Assembly: GCA_945901035.1 (NCBI GenBank)
Contig: CAMDKN010000024.1
Span: 1-11,410 of the forward strand
Source of the DNA: Gulosibacter massiliensis
GTDB taxonomy: Bacteria > Actinomycetota > Actinomycetes > Actinomycetales > Microbacteriaceae
Direction: 5' to 3'
Length of the DNA: 11,410 bases
Shown piece by piece: positions 1-6,534 of this stretch (within the stretch, counting starts at the first letter, position 1; each line of letters starts with the position of its first letter). The position numbers were made by a program, and so were the translations under genes. A model generated the notes under the pieces. It saw only the letters and a list, made by a program, of their open reading frames with translations, searched no databases and was not told the origin of the DNA.

Positions 1-431
1 AGATACGTCTTGCCCGTCCCCGCTGGACCGATACCGAAGGTGATGGTCGCGTGCTCAATCGCGTCGATGTAGGCCTTTTGTCCGGCGGTCTTCGGACGAA
101 TCGTTTTGCCTCGAGCAGACAGTATCGCTTCGCCCAAAACGCCCGAGACGCTGCCGCCCGCACGCGTGATGGTCGACCCTTCGACCACGTCGCTGTCAGC
201 GAGGTCGACTCCGTTCGCGATCATGTCCATCAACTCGCGGATGTGGCCCTCGACTCGGGAGACTTCCACCGATTCGCCGTCGACCGAAATGACGTTGCCA
301 CGCGAGTGGATCGACACGGAGGGATAGCGCTGTTCGAGCGAGTTGAGGAAGCGGTCCTGTGGACCGAGCAACCGGACCATCGCAAACCCGTCGACTTCGA
401 TGTCGAGACGTGTGACGTCACTCTTGGCCAA
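1..431 (-). CDS. phoH: PhoH-family ATPase, N-terminal part (runs off the window)
   Basis: PhoH-like proteins are cytoplasmic P-loop ATPases, often linked to RNA metabolism and usually found next to ybeY; the exact substrate is unsettled. About 143 N-terminal residues are visible. They begin MAKSDVTRLDIEV, continue through the family's N-terminal region (LLGPQDRFL, RGNVISVDG), then KTIRPKTAGQKAYIDAI, and end in the Walker A motif GPAGTGKT at about residues 135-142, just before the window edge. The catalytic core and C-terminus lie outside. I chose the TTG start at 431 because a GGAAGG ribosome binding site lies 5 nt upstream; there is no ATG in frame until residue 14. The gene overlaps the end of the HIT gene by 14 bp, which suggests coupled translation in the rsmE-HIT-phoH chain. 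Family identity is firm; the exact start is less so. Confidence 0.9.
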   Translation of the reverse strand, partial: MAKSDVTRLDIEVDGFAMVRLLGPQDRFLNSLEQRYPSVSIHSRGNVISVDGESVEVSRVEGHIRELMDMIANGVDLADSDVVEGSTITRAGGSVSGVLGEAILSARGKTIRPKTAGQKAYIDAIEHATITFGIGPAGTGKTY

Positions 432-759
432 GGGAACCTTCCGACAGTCCGCCCGCGAGAACGTGCGCGTGGACGTGAAAAACGCTCTGGCCGGCGTTAG
501 CGCCGGTGTTGAATATCAGACGGAAATCACCGTCGGCGTGTTCGGCGGCAAGCTCACGCCCGACCGCCACCATCTCCGCGAGCAACGCGGGGTCGCCCGC
601 GGCGAGTTCCACCACATTGGCGTACGCCTCGGTTTTCGGAACCACGAGGAGGTGCAGCGGTGCGCGGGGTGCGATGTCGCGAAACGCGATGATCCGTTCG
701 GACTCGAAGACGATGTCCGCAGGGATTTCCCGCGCAATGATGGAAGAGAAAATGCTCAT
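418..759 (-). CDS. HIT-family (histidine triad) nucleotide hydrolase, HinT-like
   Basis: This is a predicted cytoplasmic purine nucleoside phosphoramidase or nucleotidyl hydrolase of the HinT branch. The 113-residue protein has the usual HinT length. It starts MSIFSSIIAREIPADIV, has the conserved block AFRDIAPRAPLHLLVVPK at about residues 25-42, and carries the active-site triad HVHAH at residues 95-99, followed by VLAGG. The CxxC zinc ligands found near the N-terminus of some HIT proteins are absent. I chose ATG at 759, which is the family's usual start; an in-frame GTG at 792 would add 11 unrelated residues and overlap rsmE. No strong ribosome binding site is seen, so translation probably depends on the upstream gene 19 nt away. 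It sits between rsmE and phoH, a common actinobacterial order. Confidence 0.92.
   Translation of the reverse strand: MSIFSSIIAREIPADIVFESERIIAFRDIAPRAPLHLLVVPKTEAYANVVELAAGDPALLAEMVAVGRELAAEHADGDFRLIFNTGANAGQSVFHVHAHVLAGGLSEGSLGQE
437..442 (-). promoter_or_regulatory. Ribosome binding site deciding the phoH TTG start
   Basis: On the minus strand GGAAGG lies inside the HIT coding region, 5 nt before a TTG codon at 431. This favours TTG over the in-frame ATG about 13 codons downstream, which would remove the first part of the conserved N-terminal region. Confidence 0.55.
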
Positions 760-778
760 TTGGTTCAGTCTATCGCCG

Positions 779-1513
779 TCACCACACGCCACCCAGGGCG
801 AAAAGAGCCGCTATCGCCGCCGGACCCGCGGTGGAGGTTCGAAGGATCGGACCGTCGAGGCGAATCGGGGTCGCGCCTAACGTGCGCAGGGCGTCGATTT
901 CGGCGTCCGAGATTCCGCCTTCCGGTCCCACGACGATTCCGATGGTGGTCGGCTTGCCCGCGGCCGCGAACCAGCTCGACAGTGATTGCTCGCCTCGCGG
1001 GTCGAGCACGATCCAGGTCGCGTCGGGTTCGGTCGCACAAATTCCGGCGGTGTACACGGGTTGGGTGATGGCCGGAATGCGACTGCGCATCGCTTGTTTG
1101 GACGCTTCGCGAACAATGGCGGTCCAGCGGGCGACGCCCTTTGTCACCTTGTCGCCGACCCACTTCGACACCGACCGTTCGGATTGCCACGGCATGACGA
1201 CCGACACCCCCAGTTCCGTGGCGGCCTGAACCGCGAGTTCGTCGCGGTCGCCTTTCGCCAGCGCTTGGGCCAACACGATTCGGATTGGCGATTCGCCGTC
1301 ACGGCGAGGGTTCTCGACGGAACACTCGACACGCGCTTTGTCCGCGACGGTCACAGTCGCGTCTGCACGCCAACCGTTTCCGTCAGAGACCTCGAAGCGG
1401 TCGCCGACACGAACGCGAGCGACCTGAACAGCGTGCCGCGCCTCGTCGCCGACGAGTTCGACCGTCCGTGTCGCGGCGGACAGTGCCTGGTCGACGAAAT
1501 ACAGGTTCGCCAT
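779..1513 (-). CDS. rsmE: 16S rRNA (uracil1498-N3)-methyltransferase RsmE
   Basis: RsmE uses S-adenosylmethionine to methylate N3 of U1498 in 16S rRNA and is a dimeric SPOUT-fold enzyme acting on the 30S subunit. The 244-residue product has the family length. It has an N-terminal PUA-like RNA-binding part (about 1-70, with GDEARHAVQVARVRVGD) and a C-terminal SPOUT domain. That domain shows LAQALAKGDRDELAVQAATELG at about 81-102, the cofactor-loop motif GPEGG at 196-200, and the knot motif ILRTSTAG at 223-230; the serine where many bacteria have glutamate is, to my knowledge, common in actinobacteria. The ATG overlaps the dnaJ stop by one base (TAATG), and no separate ribosome binding site is obvious, which suggests coupling to dnaJ. 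Confidence 0.95.
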   Translation of the reverse strand: MANLYFVDQALSAATRTVELVGDEARHAVQVARVRVGDRFEVSDGNGWRADATVTVADKARVECSVENPRRDGESPIRIVLAQALAKGDRDELAVQAATELGVSVVMPWQSERSVSKWVGDKVTKGVARWTAIVREASKQAMRSRIPAITQPVYTAGICATEPDATWIVLDPRGEQSLSSWFAAAGKPTTIGIVVGPEGGISDAEIDALRTLGATPIRLDGPILRTSTAGPAAIAALFALGGVW

Positions 1514-2607
1514 TATTCGGTGAAGAACCGATCGCGCAGTTTCGCGAACAGACCCTGGCGGTGTTCGGCGAGGTGAGGCGTTGCCGCGGGCCGAAGCGAC
1601 GCGAACTCGTCCATCAGTTTCGATTCCTTCGAGTTCAGCTTGGTGGGGGTCATGACCTGAACGCCGAACTTGGCGTCGCCGCGTCCGCTGCCGCGAAGGT
1701 GTCCGACACCGCGATTTTTGACGACGACGACGTCACCCGATTGAGCGCCCGGCTTGATGTCGAACGAAATTTCGCCGTCGAGAGCGTTGAGTGAAATCGA
1801 GGTACCGCGAACCGCGTCGACCATGTCGATCTGTACTGTGGCGAGCAGGTCATCGCCCTGACGTGCCCAGACGTCCGACGGAGTGATGTGGAACTCGACA
1901 TAGACGTCTCCGGCCGGTCCGCCCGCTTCGCCGACCTCGCCGACGCCGCGAAGATGAACGCGCTGTCCGGTCTCGATTCCCGCGGGGATGTGAATGTCCA
2001 GAGTGGTGCGAGCCCGAACCCGACCGTGACTCGCACACGTGGGGCAGGGCGCCGCGATGACGGTGCCGTATCCGCGGCAGGAGCCACAGGGGGTCGCGGT
2101 GACGATGTTGCCCAAGAGGCTGCGAACCTGACGCTGCACGGATCCGCTGCCGCCGCACACGTCACAGCGCGAGGGGTTTGTACCAGGCGAACAACACGAC
2201 CCGTCGCAGGTCTCACATCGGACCGCGGTATCGACCTCGACTTCTCGGTCGCTGCCAAAAATGGCGTCGACCAGTTCGATGTCCACGCGCAACAGCGCAT
2301 CGTTTCCGCGTTGGGCACGGCTCGCGGGACCGCGGGTTTGACCGCCACCGAAGAACGCGTCGAAGACGTCGCCCATGTTCCCGAAACCGGGCATGCCGCC
2401 CTGACCCTGACCGCCCATGTCGTAATTGCGGCGCTGTTCGGGGTCGCCCAGAACATCGAACGCGTGGGTGACGGCCTTGAAATTGTCTTCGGCGTCCGCC
2501 GCCGAGTTCACGTCCGGGTGCAGTTCTCGGGCGAGCTTGCGGTACGCCTTCTTGATTGCGTCCTGACTGGCGTCGCGCGCCACCCCCAAGACCTCGTAGT
2601 GGTCCAT
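1513..2607 (-). CDS. dnaJ: Chaperone DnaJ (HrcA-linked DnaJ2 type)
   Basis: DnaJ is the Hsp40 co-chaperone that delivers unfolded proteins to DnaK and stimulates its ATPase. The 364-residue protein has an N-terminal J domain (1-63) with the HPD motif at residues 30-32, a short Gly/Phe-rich stretch (about 65-93), and a zinc-binding domain (about 131-195). The four cysteine pairs are C131/C134, C148/C151, C174/C177 and C188/C191. The C-terminal substrate-binding domains follow. All eight zinc ligands are present, but the first repeat carries extra cysteines at 138 and 139 and the fourth repeat reads CPTCASHG instead of CxxCxGxG. The short Gly/Phe region and linkage to hrcA fit the second actinobacterial DnaJ, not the one in the dnaK operon. 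The start overlaps the hrcA stop by one base (TGATG), so it should share the CIRCE-controlled transcript. Confidence 0.96.
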   Translation of the reverse strand: MDHYEVLGVARDASQDAIKKAYRKLARELHPDVNSAADAEDNFKAVTHAFDVLGDPEQRRNYDMGGQGQGGMPGFGNMGDVFDAFFGGGQTRGPASRAQRGNDALLRVDIELVDAIFGSDREVEVDTAVRCETCDGSCCSPGTNPSRCDVCGGSGSVQRQVRSLLGNIVTATPCGSCRGYGTVIAAPCPTCASHGRVRARTTLDIHIPAGIETGQRVHLRGVGEVGEAGGPAGDVYVEFHITPSDVWARQGDDLLATVQIDMVDAVRGTSISLNALDGEISFDIKPGAQSGDVVVVKNRGVGHLRGSGRGDAKFGVQVMTPTKLNSKESKLMDEFASLRPAATPHLAEHRQGLFAKLRDRFFTE

Positions 2608-3629
2608 CAGTCGTCGTCTCCCAGTACCTGCGACAGATAGCGTGCGACCGCGTCGACCGCAGCCATGTTAAGCGGATAGTTCATGCGGGTCGGACCCAGA
2701 ATCGCGACCCGTGCCGAGTCGCCGCCCGTCGAGGAGTAGGCGCGCGACACGATCGCCGCGTCGGACAAATCGTCGACCATTTCGCGACCGATTCGAACGC
2801 CCGAATCGTGGGGAGCGTCGCGCATCTCGCCGAACAAACGCAGCAGCGTCACCTGTTCCTCGATGGCGTCGAGGACGGGGGCAACGGTTCGGGCAAAATC
2901 GTTGTCCGATCGCACGAGTTTGGGTGTTCCCGCCACGATGAGTTTGTCTTTGCGATGGGAATCGACCTGCGCACGCAGAGCGAGCCGAACTGCTTCGAGC
3001 AGCGCCGCGAGGGCGGGCGGTGCGTCGCGCACGAGTGCGGCCATCACCCCGTCAATCTCTCCGAGCGCGACCCCGGCGATCGTTGTGGCGACGCGCGCGC
3101 GCAGGTCGGCAATGGTGTCGTCGTCCAACACGCGGTCGAAGTCGACCATGCGCCGATCGACGCTGCCCGCCGTCGTGATGAGCACCGAGAACGCTTTGGT
3201 CGGCGACACCGAGACCAGTTCGACGTGGGCCGCCTTATCGTTCCCCAGAGTCGGAAACTGAACCAACGCGACCTGGTTCGTCAAATCGGACAACAGTTTC
3301 ACGCTTCGAACGTAGAAGTCGTCGACGTCGAGGGACTCGTCAAGAAAACGGTGGATCGCGAGGACCTGTTGGGACGTGAGGGGCGTGACTGCGCTCAACG
3401 AGTCAACGAACCGGCGGTAGCCGAGGTCGGTCGGCACGCGCCCCGAGGAGGTGTGCGGTGCGTGGATCAGGTTCGCTTCTTCCAAGAGCGCCATGTCGTT
3501 TCGAATGGTCGCCGAAGACACACCGAAATCGTGACGTTCGACTATCGCCTTCGATCCGACGGGTTCGCGCGAATCGACGTAGTCCTCAACGATGACGCGC
3601 AGCACCTCGAGCGCTCGCTGCGAAACCAT
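2607..3629 (-). CDS. hrcA: Heat-inducible transcription repressor HrcA
   Basis: HrcA represses class I heat-shock genes by binding CIRCE operators; in other bacteria GroEL supports its folding. The 340-residue protein begins MVSQRALEVLRVIVEDYV, with a winged helix-turn-helix at about 5-70 (EPVGSKAIVERHDFGVSSAT, then IRNDMALLEE and SSGRVPTDLGYRRFVD). The GAF-like dimerization and core domain follows. An upstream in-frame GTG at 3650 exists, but it lies inside the CIRCE element. The ATG at 3629 has a strong GGAGG site 5 nt upstream and matches the usual family start. A CIRCE copy sits just upstream, so the gene is predicted to repress itself. It is followed without a gap by dnaJ. A DUF4870-type gene diverges from it. 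Confidence 0.97.
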   Translation of the reverse strand: MVSQRALEVLRVIVEDYVDSREPVGSKAIVERHDFGVSSATIRNDMALLEEANLIHAPHTSSGRVPTDLGYRRFVDSLSAVTPLTSQQVLAIHRFLDESLDVDDFYVRSVKLLSDLTNQVALVQFPTLGNDKAAHVELVSVSPTKAFSVLITTAGSVDRRMVDFDRVLDDDTIADLRARVATTIAGVALGEIDGVMAALVRDAPPALAALLEAVRLALRAQVDSHRKDKLIVAGTPKLVRSDNDFARTVAPVLDAIEEQVTLLRLFGEMRDAPHDSGVRIGREMVDDLSDAAIVSRAYSSTGGDSARVAILGPTRMNYPLNMAAVDAVARYLSQVLGDDD

Positions 3630-3632
3630 TGA

Positions 3633-3639
3633 CACCTCC
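3633..3639 (-). promoter_or_regulatory. Ribosome binding site deciding the hrcA start
   Basis: GGAGGTG on the minus strand lies just before the ATG at 3629. It supports that codon over the in-frame GTG at 3650, which would place coding sequence within the operator. Confidence 0.75.
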
Positions 3640-3643
3640 ACGA

Positions 3644-3670
3644 TTGGCACTCTCAGGGGTAGATTGCTAA
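3644..3670. promoter_or_regulatory. CIRCE operator (HrcA binding site)
   Basis: The sequence reads TTGGCACTC, nine bases, GATTGCTAA. The CIRCE consensus is TTAGCACTC-N9-GAGTGCTAA, so each 9-base arm has eight matches and the spacer is exactly nine. It lies 15 bp upstream of the hrcA ATG, where HrcA autoregulation is expected. Read towards hrcA it falls at the very start of the predicted transcript. Read towards the DUF4870 gene it covers the predicted -35 and touches the -10. Confidence 0.93.
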
Positions 3671-3673
3671 TAT
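3644..3673 (+). promoter_or_regulatory. Predicted promoter of the DUF4870-type gene, overlapping CIRCE
   Basis: TTGGCA (3644-3649) and TAATAT (3668-3673) are separated by 18 bases and fit a vegetative -35/-10 pair (five of six matches to TTGACA). The -35 is the left arm of CIRCE and the -10 begins in the right arm, so HrcA bound here should block this promoter. The start would be near 3680, giving a leader of about 45 nt. A clear AGGAG ribosome binding site lies at 3714-3718. Confidence 0.6.
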
Positions 3674-3683
3674 TTCAATATTA
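3668..3683. repeat. AT-rich perfect palindrome between hrcA and the DUF4870-type gene
   Basis: TAATATT, TC, AATATTA: seven-base arms match perfectly around a two-base centre. It is strikingly AT-rich for this GC-rich DNA. Each arm holds a TAATAT box pointing outwards, so it could serve as back-to-back -10 elements. It shares three bases with the right end of CIRCE. Confidence 0.8.
3678..3683 (-). promoter_or_regulatory. Predicted -10 box of the hrcA-dnaJ promoter
   Basis: TAATAT on the minus strand is followed seven bases later by an A at 3671, a good transcription start. This puts CIRCE at about +2 of the mRNA, as in many HrcA-controlled operons. The -35 is poor; only weak matches are seen near 3701-3708. 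This box is one arm of a 16-base palindrome. Confidence 0.6.
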
Positions 3684-3724
3684 CGCGCCGGCAGAGCGCC
3701 CACCGTCACCCACAGGAGTCAACA

Positions 3725-4078
3725 ATGTCCGATTCAACGCCACCCGCTTCGTCCAATCAGCTCGGCGGGCTCGCTCACGTGCTCGGCATTCTCACCAGCT
3801 TTGTGGCGCCGCTCATCATCTGGCTGACCAACACGTCGCGCGATGCGCACGTCGACGCGAACGCCAAAGAAGCGCTGAACTTCCAGATCACGATTGCTGT
3901 GGCGCACGTGGCGAACAGCGTCCTCGGTGTGGTTCTGTTTTTCATCTGGCCACTGTTCGGCTGGGCCATCACGCTCGGGCTGTTGGCCATCAGCGTCTGG
4001 TGGGGGTTGCTCGCGTTCCTGTCGGCGAACTCGGGTGCGGCCTACCGCTACCCCTTCGCGTTCCGACTCGTCGCCTAG
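3725..4078 (+). CDS. Small membrane protein, DUF4870 (Tic20-like) type
   Basis: This 117-residue protein of unknown function is the only plus-strand gene. It has a short polar N-terminus (1-14), a hydrophobic segment at about 16-35 (LAHVLGILTSFVAPLIIWLT), the family signature AHVDANAKEALNFQ at about 41-54, two further hydrophobic segments (about 55-75 and 78-100), and the closing AAYRYPFAFRLV. That layout is typical of the DUF4870 family. The ATG at 3725 is preceded by AGGAG seven bases away. It diverges from hrcA across a shared CIRCE/promoter region and may be heat-responsive. Its stop overlaps the hemW stop tail to tail (CTAG). The biochemical role is unknown. Confidence 0.88.
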   Translation: MSDSTPPASSNQLGGLAHVLGILTSFVAPLIIWLTNTSRDAHVDANAKEALNFQITIAVAHVANSVLGVVLFFIWPLFGWAITLGLLAISVWWGLLAFLSANSGAAYRYPFAFRLVA

Positions 4079-5289
4079 TCCGCGAGGAGCGTTCGGACAA
4101 CCAAGTCCGCCAGCAGCCGTCCTCGGCGCGTGAGAACCACTCGCCCGGCGATGGCTCGTGCGCCGTCGACCAACCCGTCGGCGATCAGCCCCGCCACCGC
4201 AGCGCGGCCGAGCGGTCCGAGTGAATCGATCGCGATTCCGTCGCGCACCCGGACGCCCAACAACACCGATTCGTACACCCGCTGTTCGTCGTCCAAAATC
4301 TCGCGTTCAAGCGCCGGCGATTCACCCGCACCGATGCGCTCGGCGTAAGCAGCGGGGTGCTTCACGTTCCACCACCGCACGCCGTTCAGATGACTGTGGG
4401 CTCCCGGACCGAAGCCCCACCAGTCCGTTCCCTGCCAGTACGACAGGTTGTGCAGCGAACGCACCGCGGGGTCTTTGGCCCAGTTGCTCACTTCGTACCA
4501 GTCGTACCCCGCTGCGGTGAACAGGTCGTCGGCCAGTTCGTACATGTCCGCGTGCACATCGTCGTCGATCGGTTCCAACTCGCCGCGGCGAATCCGACGT
4601 TCGAGCGCGGTGCCGTCCTCGATGATGAGCGCGTAGGCCGACACGTGGTCGGTATCGAGCGCGAGTGCCGCCTCGACCGATTTCCGCCAATCGTCCAGCG
4701 ATTCGCCCGGGGTCCCGTAAATCAGATCGACCGAGGTCCCCAGCCCCGCGGCTTTTGCCCAGCCCACCGCGGTGACCACGGATTCGGGGTTGTGGGTGCG
4801 GTCGAGTGTGGCGAGCACAGCGGGAACCGCCGATTGCATCCCAACCGACACTCGGGTCACTCCGGCGGCGGCGAGTTCGCGCATCCCGGCTTCCGACACC
4901 GAGTCGGGATTGGCCTCGATGGTCATCTGGGCTCCGGGCACAATCCCGAACGACTCCCGAACCGCATCGAGGATTCGAGCGATGTCCGCAGTCGGAAGGA
5001 GCGTCGGAGTTCCGCCCCCGATGAACACCGTCGCAGCGGGTCGAACGGGGTGTCCTCCGTCGACCAACACCCGACGCGAGAAGGCGATTTCACCGAGAAG
5101 GTCGTCGACGAACGACTGGCGTGTGACTCCGCGGAGTTCGGTCGCGGTGTAGGTGTTGTAGTCGCAGTAACCGCAGCGCGCGGTGCAGAACGGGATGTGC
5201 AGATAGACGCCGAACGGCGTTTCGGATGTTCCGACAACCGGCAGGGACCCGTCCCTCGGTGCGACTTCTCCGCGCGGGAGCGCGACCAC
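4075..5289 (-). CDS. hemW: Radical SAM heme chaperone HemW (coproporphyrinogen oxidase-like)
   Basis: HemW proteins resemble the oxygen-independent coproporphyrinogen III oxidase HemN, but characterized members bind heme and act as heme chaperones, so the older name HemN is probably wrong. The 404-residue protein has the radical-SAM cluster motif CTARCGYC (C35, C39, C42). It also has GGGTPT at 91-96, DLIYGTPGESLDDW at about 188-201, AYALIIEDGTALERR at about 218-232, the HemW block WGFGPGAHSH at 291-300, and a C-terminal winged-helix-like HemW domain. The GTG start shares one base with the stop of the preceding membrane gene (TAGTG); no clear ribosome binding site is seen, so it is probably coupled. 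The residues before FGVYLHIPFC fit actinobacterial HemW N-termini. Confidence 0.93.
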   Translation of the reverse strand: MVALPRGEVAPRDGSLPVVGTSETPFGVYLHIPFCTARCGYCDYNTYTATELRGVTRQSFVDDLLGEIAFSRRVLVDGGHPVRPAATVFIGGGTPTLLPTADIARILDAVRESFGIVPGAQMTIEANPDSVSEAGMRELAAAGVTRVSVGMQSAVPAVLATLDRTHNPESVVTAVGWAKAAGLGTSVDLIYGTPGESLDDWRKSVEAALALDTDHVSAYALIIEDGTALERRIRRGELEPIDDDVHADMYELADDLFTAAGYDWYEVSNWAKDPAVRSLHNLSYWQGTDWWGFGPGAHSHLNGVRWWNVKHPAAYAERIGAGESPALEREILDDEQRVYESVLLGVRVRDGIAIDSLGPLGRAAVAGLIADGLVDGARAIAGRVVLTRRGRLLADLVVRTLLAD

Positions 5290-5651
5290 TAGGAGCCGGT
5301 CCAGATGATGGACATCCGAATCATCATGACGGCAACCGCGACCGCGACGATTCCCATCCCAATCGTGGCGTAACGAGTGCGGTCAACCAGCGCCCACAGC
5401 ACCACACCAATCACCATGGCCATCGCCACGATCAAGTACAGCCAGAACTCGAGGCCGTCGCCGACCGGGGGGTAGCCCCTCAGCGGCTGCACAATGGACA
5501 CCACGATCTGGATGATGAGCAGAAGCGCGATTCCCGCGGTGGACAGAACCGTCGAGTCGCGCGGCGCGAAACCGCGAATTCCGGACACCAGCGACCACAC
5601 ACCCGACGCGAGTGCCAGGGTTACCTCGATGAGAGTCCACCAATCACTCAT
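5289..5651 (-). CDS. Conserved four-helix membrane protein, function unknown
   Basis: This 120-residue protein has four predicted membrane helices at about 6-26, 36-55, 67-89 and 94-113. It begins MSDWWTLIEVTLALASGVW and ends IRMSIIWTGS. The helix-3 end LWALVDRTRYATIGMG and the closing R-x-x-x-IW resemble a small actinobacterial integral membrane family that I recognise by pattern but cannot name. No catalytic motif is visible. The ATG overlaps the end of truB by 8 bp and its stop overlaps the hemW start, so it sits in the middle of a tightly coupled truB-membrane-hemW unit. The coding call is firm because of the hydrophobic pattern and the packing; the role is unknown. Confidence 0.8.
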   Translation of the reverse strand: MSDWWTLIEVTLALASGVWSLVSGIRGFAPRDSTVLSTAGIALLLIIQIVVSIVQPLRGYPPVGDGLEFWLYLIVAMAMVIGVVLWALVDRTRYATIGMGIVAVAVAVMMIRMSIIWTGS

Positions 5652-6519
5652 GGGGAAATCCTGTCACGACCCGGGCGACCCCGTTGGACACGGCAACGAT
5701 CGCGACGAGCCGTCCCTCGTCGACCGCGGCGACGAGTGGCGCATCCGGCACGGTGGAGGCCACCTTCTTCCCGTGACCGATGTCGGTGGTTTCGGCGTCA
5801 CTCATCGACCAGGTCGGGAACAGTTGACCGGCGACTCGGGCGGGGGCGATCAACCGCGACTCGTCGATCGCATCCGGCAGGCACGCGTCATCCACACTGA
5901 ACGGCCCGACGCGTGTCCGTCGAAGCGCAGTGAGGTGTCCCCCGCACCCGAGTGCACCGCCGATGTCCCTCGCGAGAGCGCGAATGTAGGTTCCGGACGA
6001 ACAGTCGACGGTCACGTCCACGTCGATGGCGGTGGGTGTGCGTCGAATGGCGTGAACATCGAAACGGGACACGGTGACGGTCCGGGCGTCGAGCACGACG
6101 CCGTCGCCGGCACGCACCCGGTCATAGGCGCGCTGCCCGTCCACCTTGATGGCCGACACCGCCGACGGGCGCTGTTCGATTGTTCCCGTCAGGGCCGTGA
6201 CCTGATCGCGAATGTCGGCGTCCGATATGTCCGCGAGGACAGCCGGATCGGCGACCGTCACCGCCTCGCCCTGCGCGTCGTCGGTCACCGTCGATGAGCC
6301 CAGCCGAATTGTCGCGGTGTACGTCTTGTCCGCACCGACGAGAAACGTGAGCAAACGGGTGGCTGTTCCGACACCCAACACCAGCAAACCGGTCGCCATC
6401 GGGTCGAGCGTTCCCGCGTGACCGACCTTCCGGGTCCCCAGCGCCCTGCGTGTGACGGACACGACTCCGTGGCTCGTCGGACCTTCGGGTTTATCGACGA
6501 GAAGGATTCCAGTAACCAC
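5644..6519 (-). CDS. truB: tRNA pseudouridine(55) synthase TruB
   Basis: TruB converts U55 in the T-loop of tRNAs to pseudouridine. The 291-residue protein begins VTGILLVDKPEGPTSHGVV. It has the catalytic motif GHAGTLDPMATGLL with the essential aspartate at residue 39, the second motif SAIKVDGQRAYDRVRAG at about 122-138, and CSSGTYIRALARDIG at about 173-187. A short C-terminal PUA-like region follows (about 222-291). The start is GTG at 6519, with no ribosome binding site; a -10 box six bases upstream suggests a leaderless mRNA. In many actinobacteria truB lies directly upstream of ribF. Here it lies downstream, with the deoC operon between them. Confidence 0.95.
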   Translation of the reverse strand: MVTGILLVDKPEGPTSHGVVSVTRRALGTRKVGHAGTLDPMATGLLVLGVGTATRLLTFLVGADKTYTATIRLGSSTVTDDAQGEAVTVADPAVLADISDADIRDQVTALTGTIEQRPSAVSAIKVDGQRAYDRVRAGDGVVLDARTVTVSRFDVHAIRRTPTAIDVDVTVDCSSGTYIRALARDIGGALGCGGHLTALRRTRVGPFSVDDACLPDAIDESRLIAPARVAGQLFPTWSMSDAETTDIGHGKKVASTVPDAPLVAAVDEGRLVAIVAVSNGVARVVTGFPHE

Positions 6520-6525
6520 GATCGG

Positions 6526-6534
6526 AGAATATCA
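6526..6534 (-). promoter_or_regulatory. Leaderless extended -10 promoter of truB
   Basis: On the minus strand TGATATTCT gives a TG-N extension plus a TANNNT -10 box (TATTCT), followed by exactly six bases and then the GTG start codon. That spacing puts transcription start on the initiation codon. No purine-rich ribosome binding site is present. The -35 region (AACGAC at 17 bp) is poor, which fits an extended -10 promoter. Confidence 0.6.

Noticed and set aside
760..792. HIT protein start at the GTG at 792
   Set aside because: It would overlap rsmE and add residues unlike HIT N-termini.
343..1068. Long plus-strand open frames opposite the HIT and rsmE genes
   Set aside because: They are rich in arginine with no family resemblance, lack ribosome binding sites, and lie antisense to genes with clear motifs; this is expected in GC-rich DNA.
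1719..1735. Repeated GAC triplets in dnaJ as a tandem repeat
   Set aside because: Only four copies occur, in a valine-rich coding stretch (VVVV on the minus strand), so codon use explains it.
2556..3632. A 358-codon plus-strand open frame opposite hrcA
   Set aside because: Its composition is Arg/His/Asp-rich without hydrophobic core pattern, and it mirrors hrcA codon by codon, so it is a shadow frame.
3630..3650. hrcA start at the GTG at 3650
   Set aside because: The codon lies in CIRCE and adds seven residues not typical of HrcA, while the ATG at 3629 has a strong ribosome binding site.
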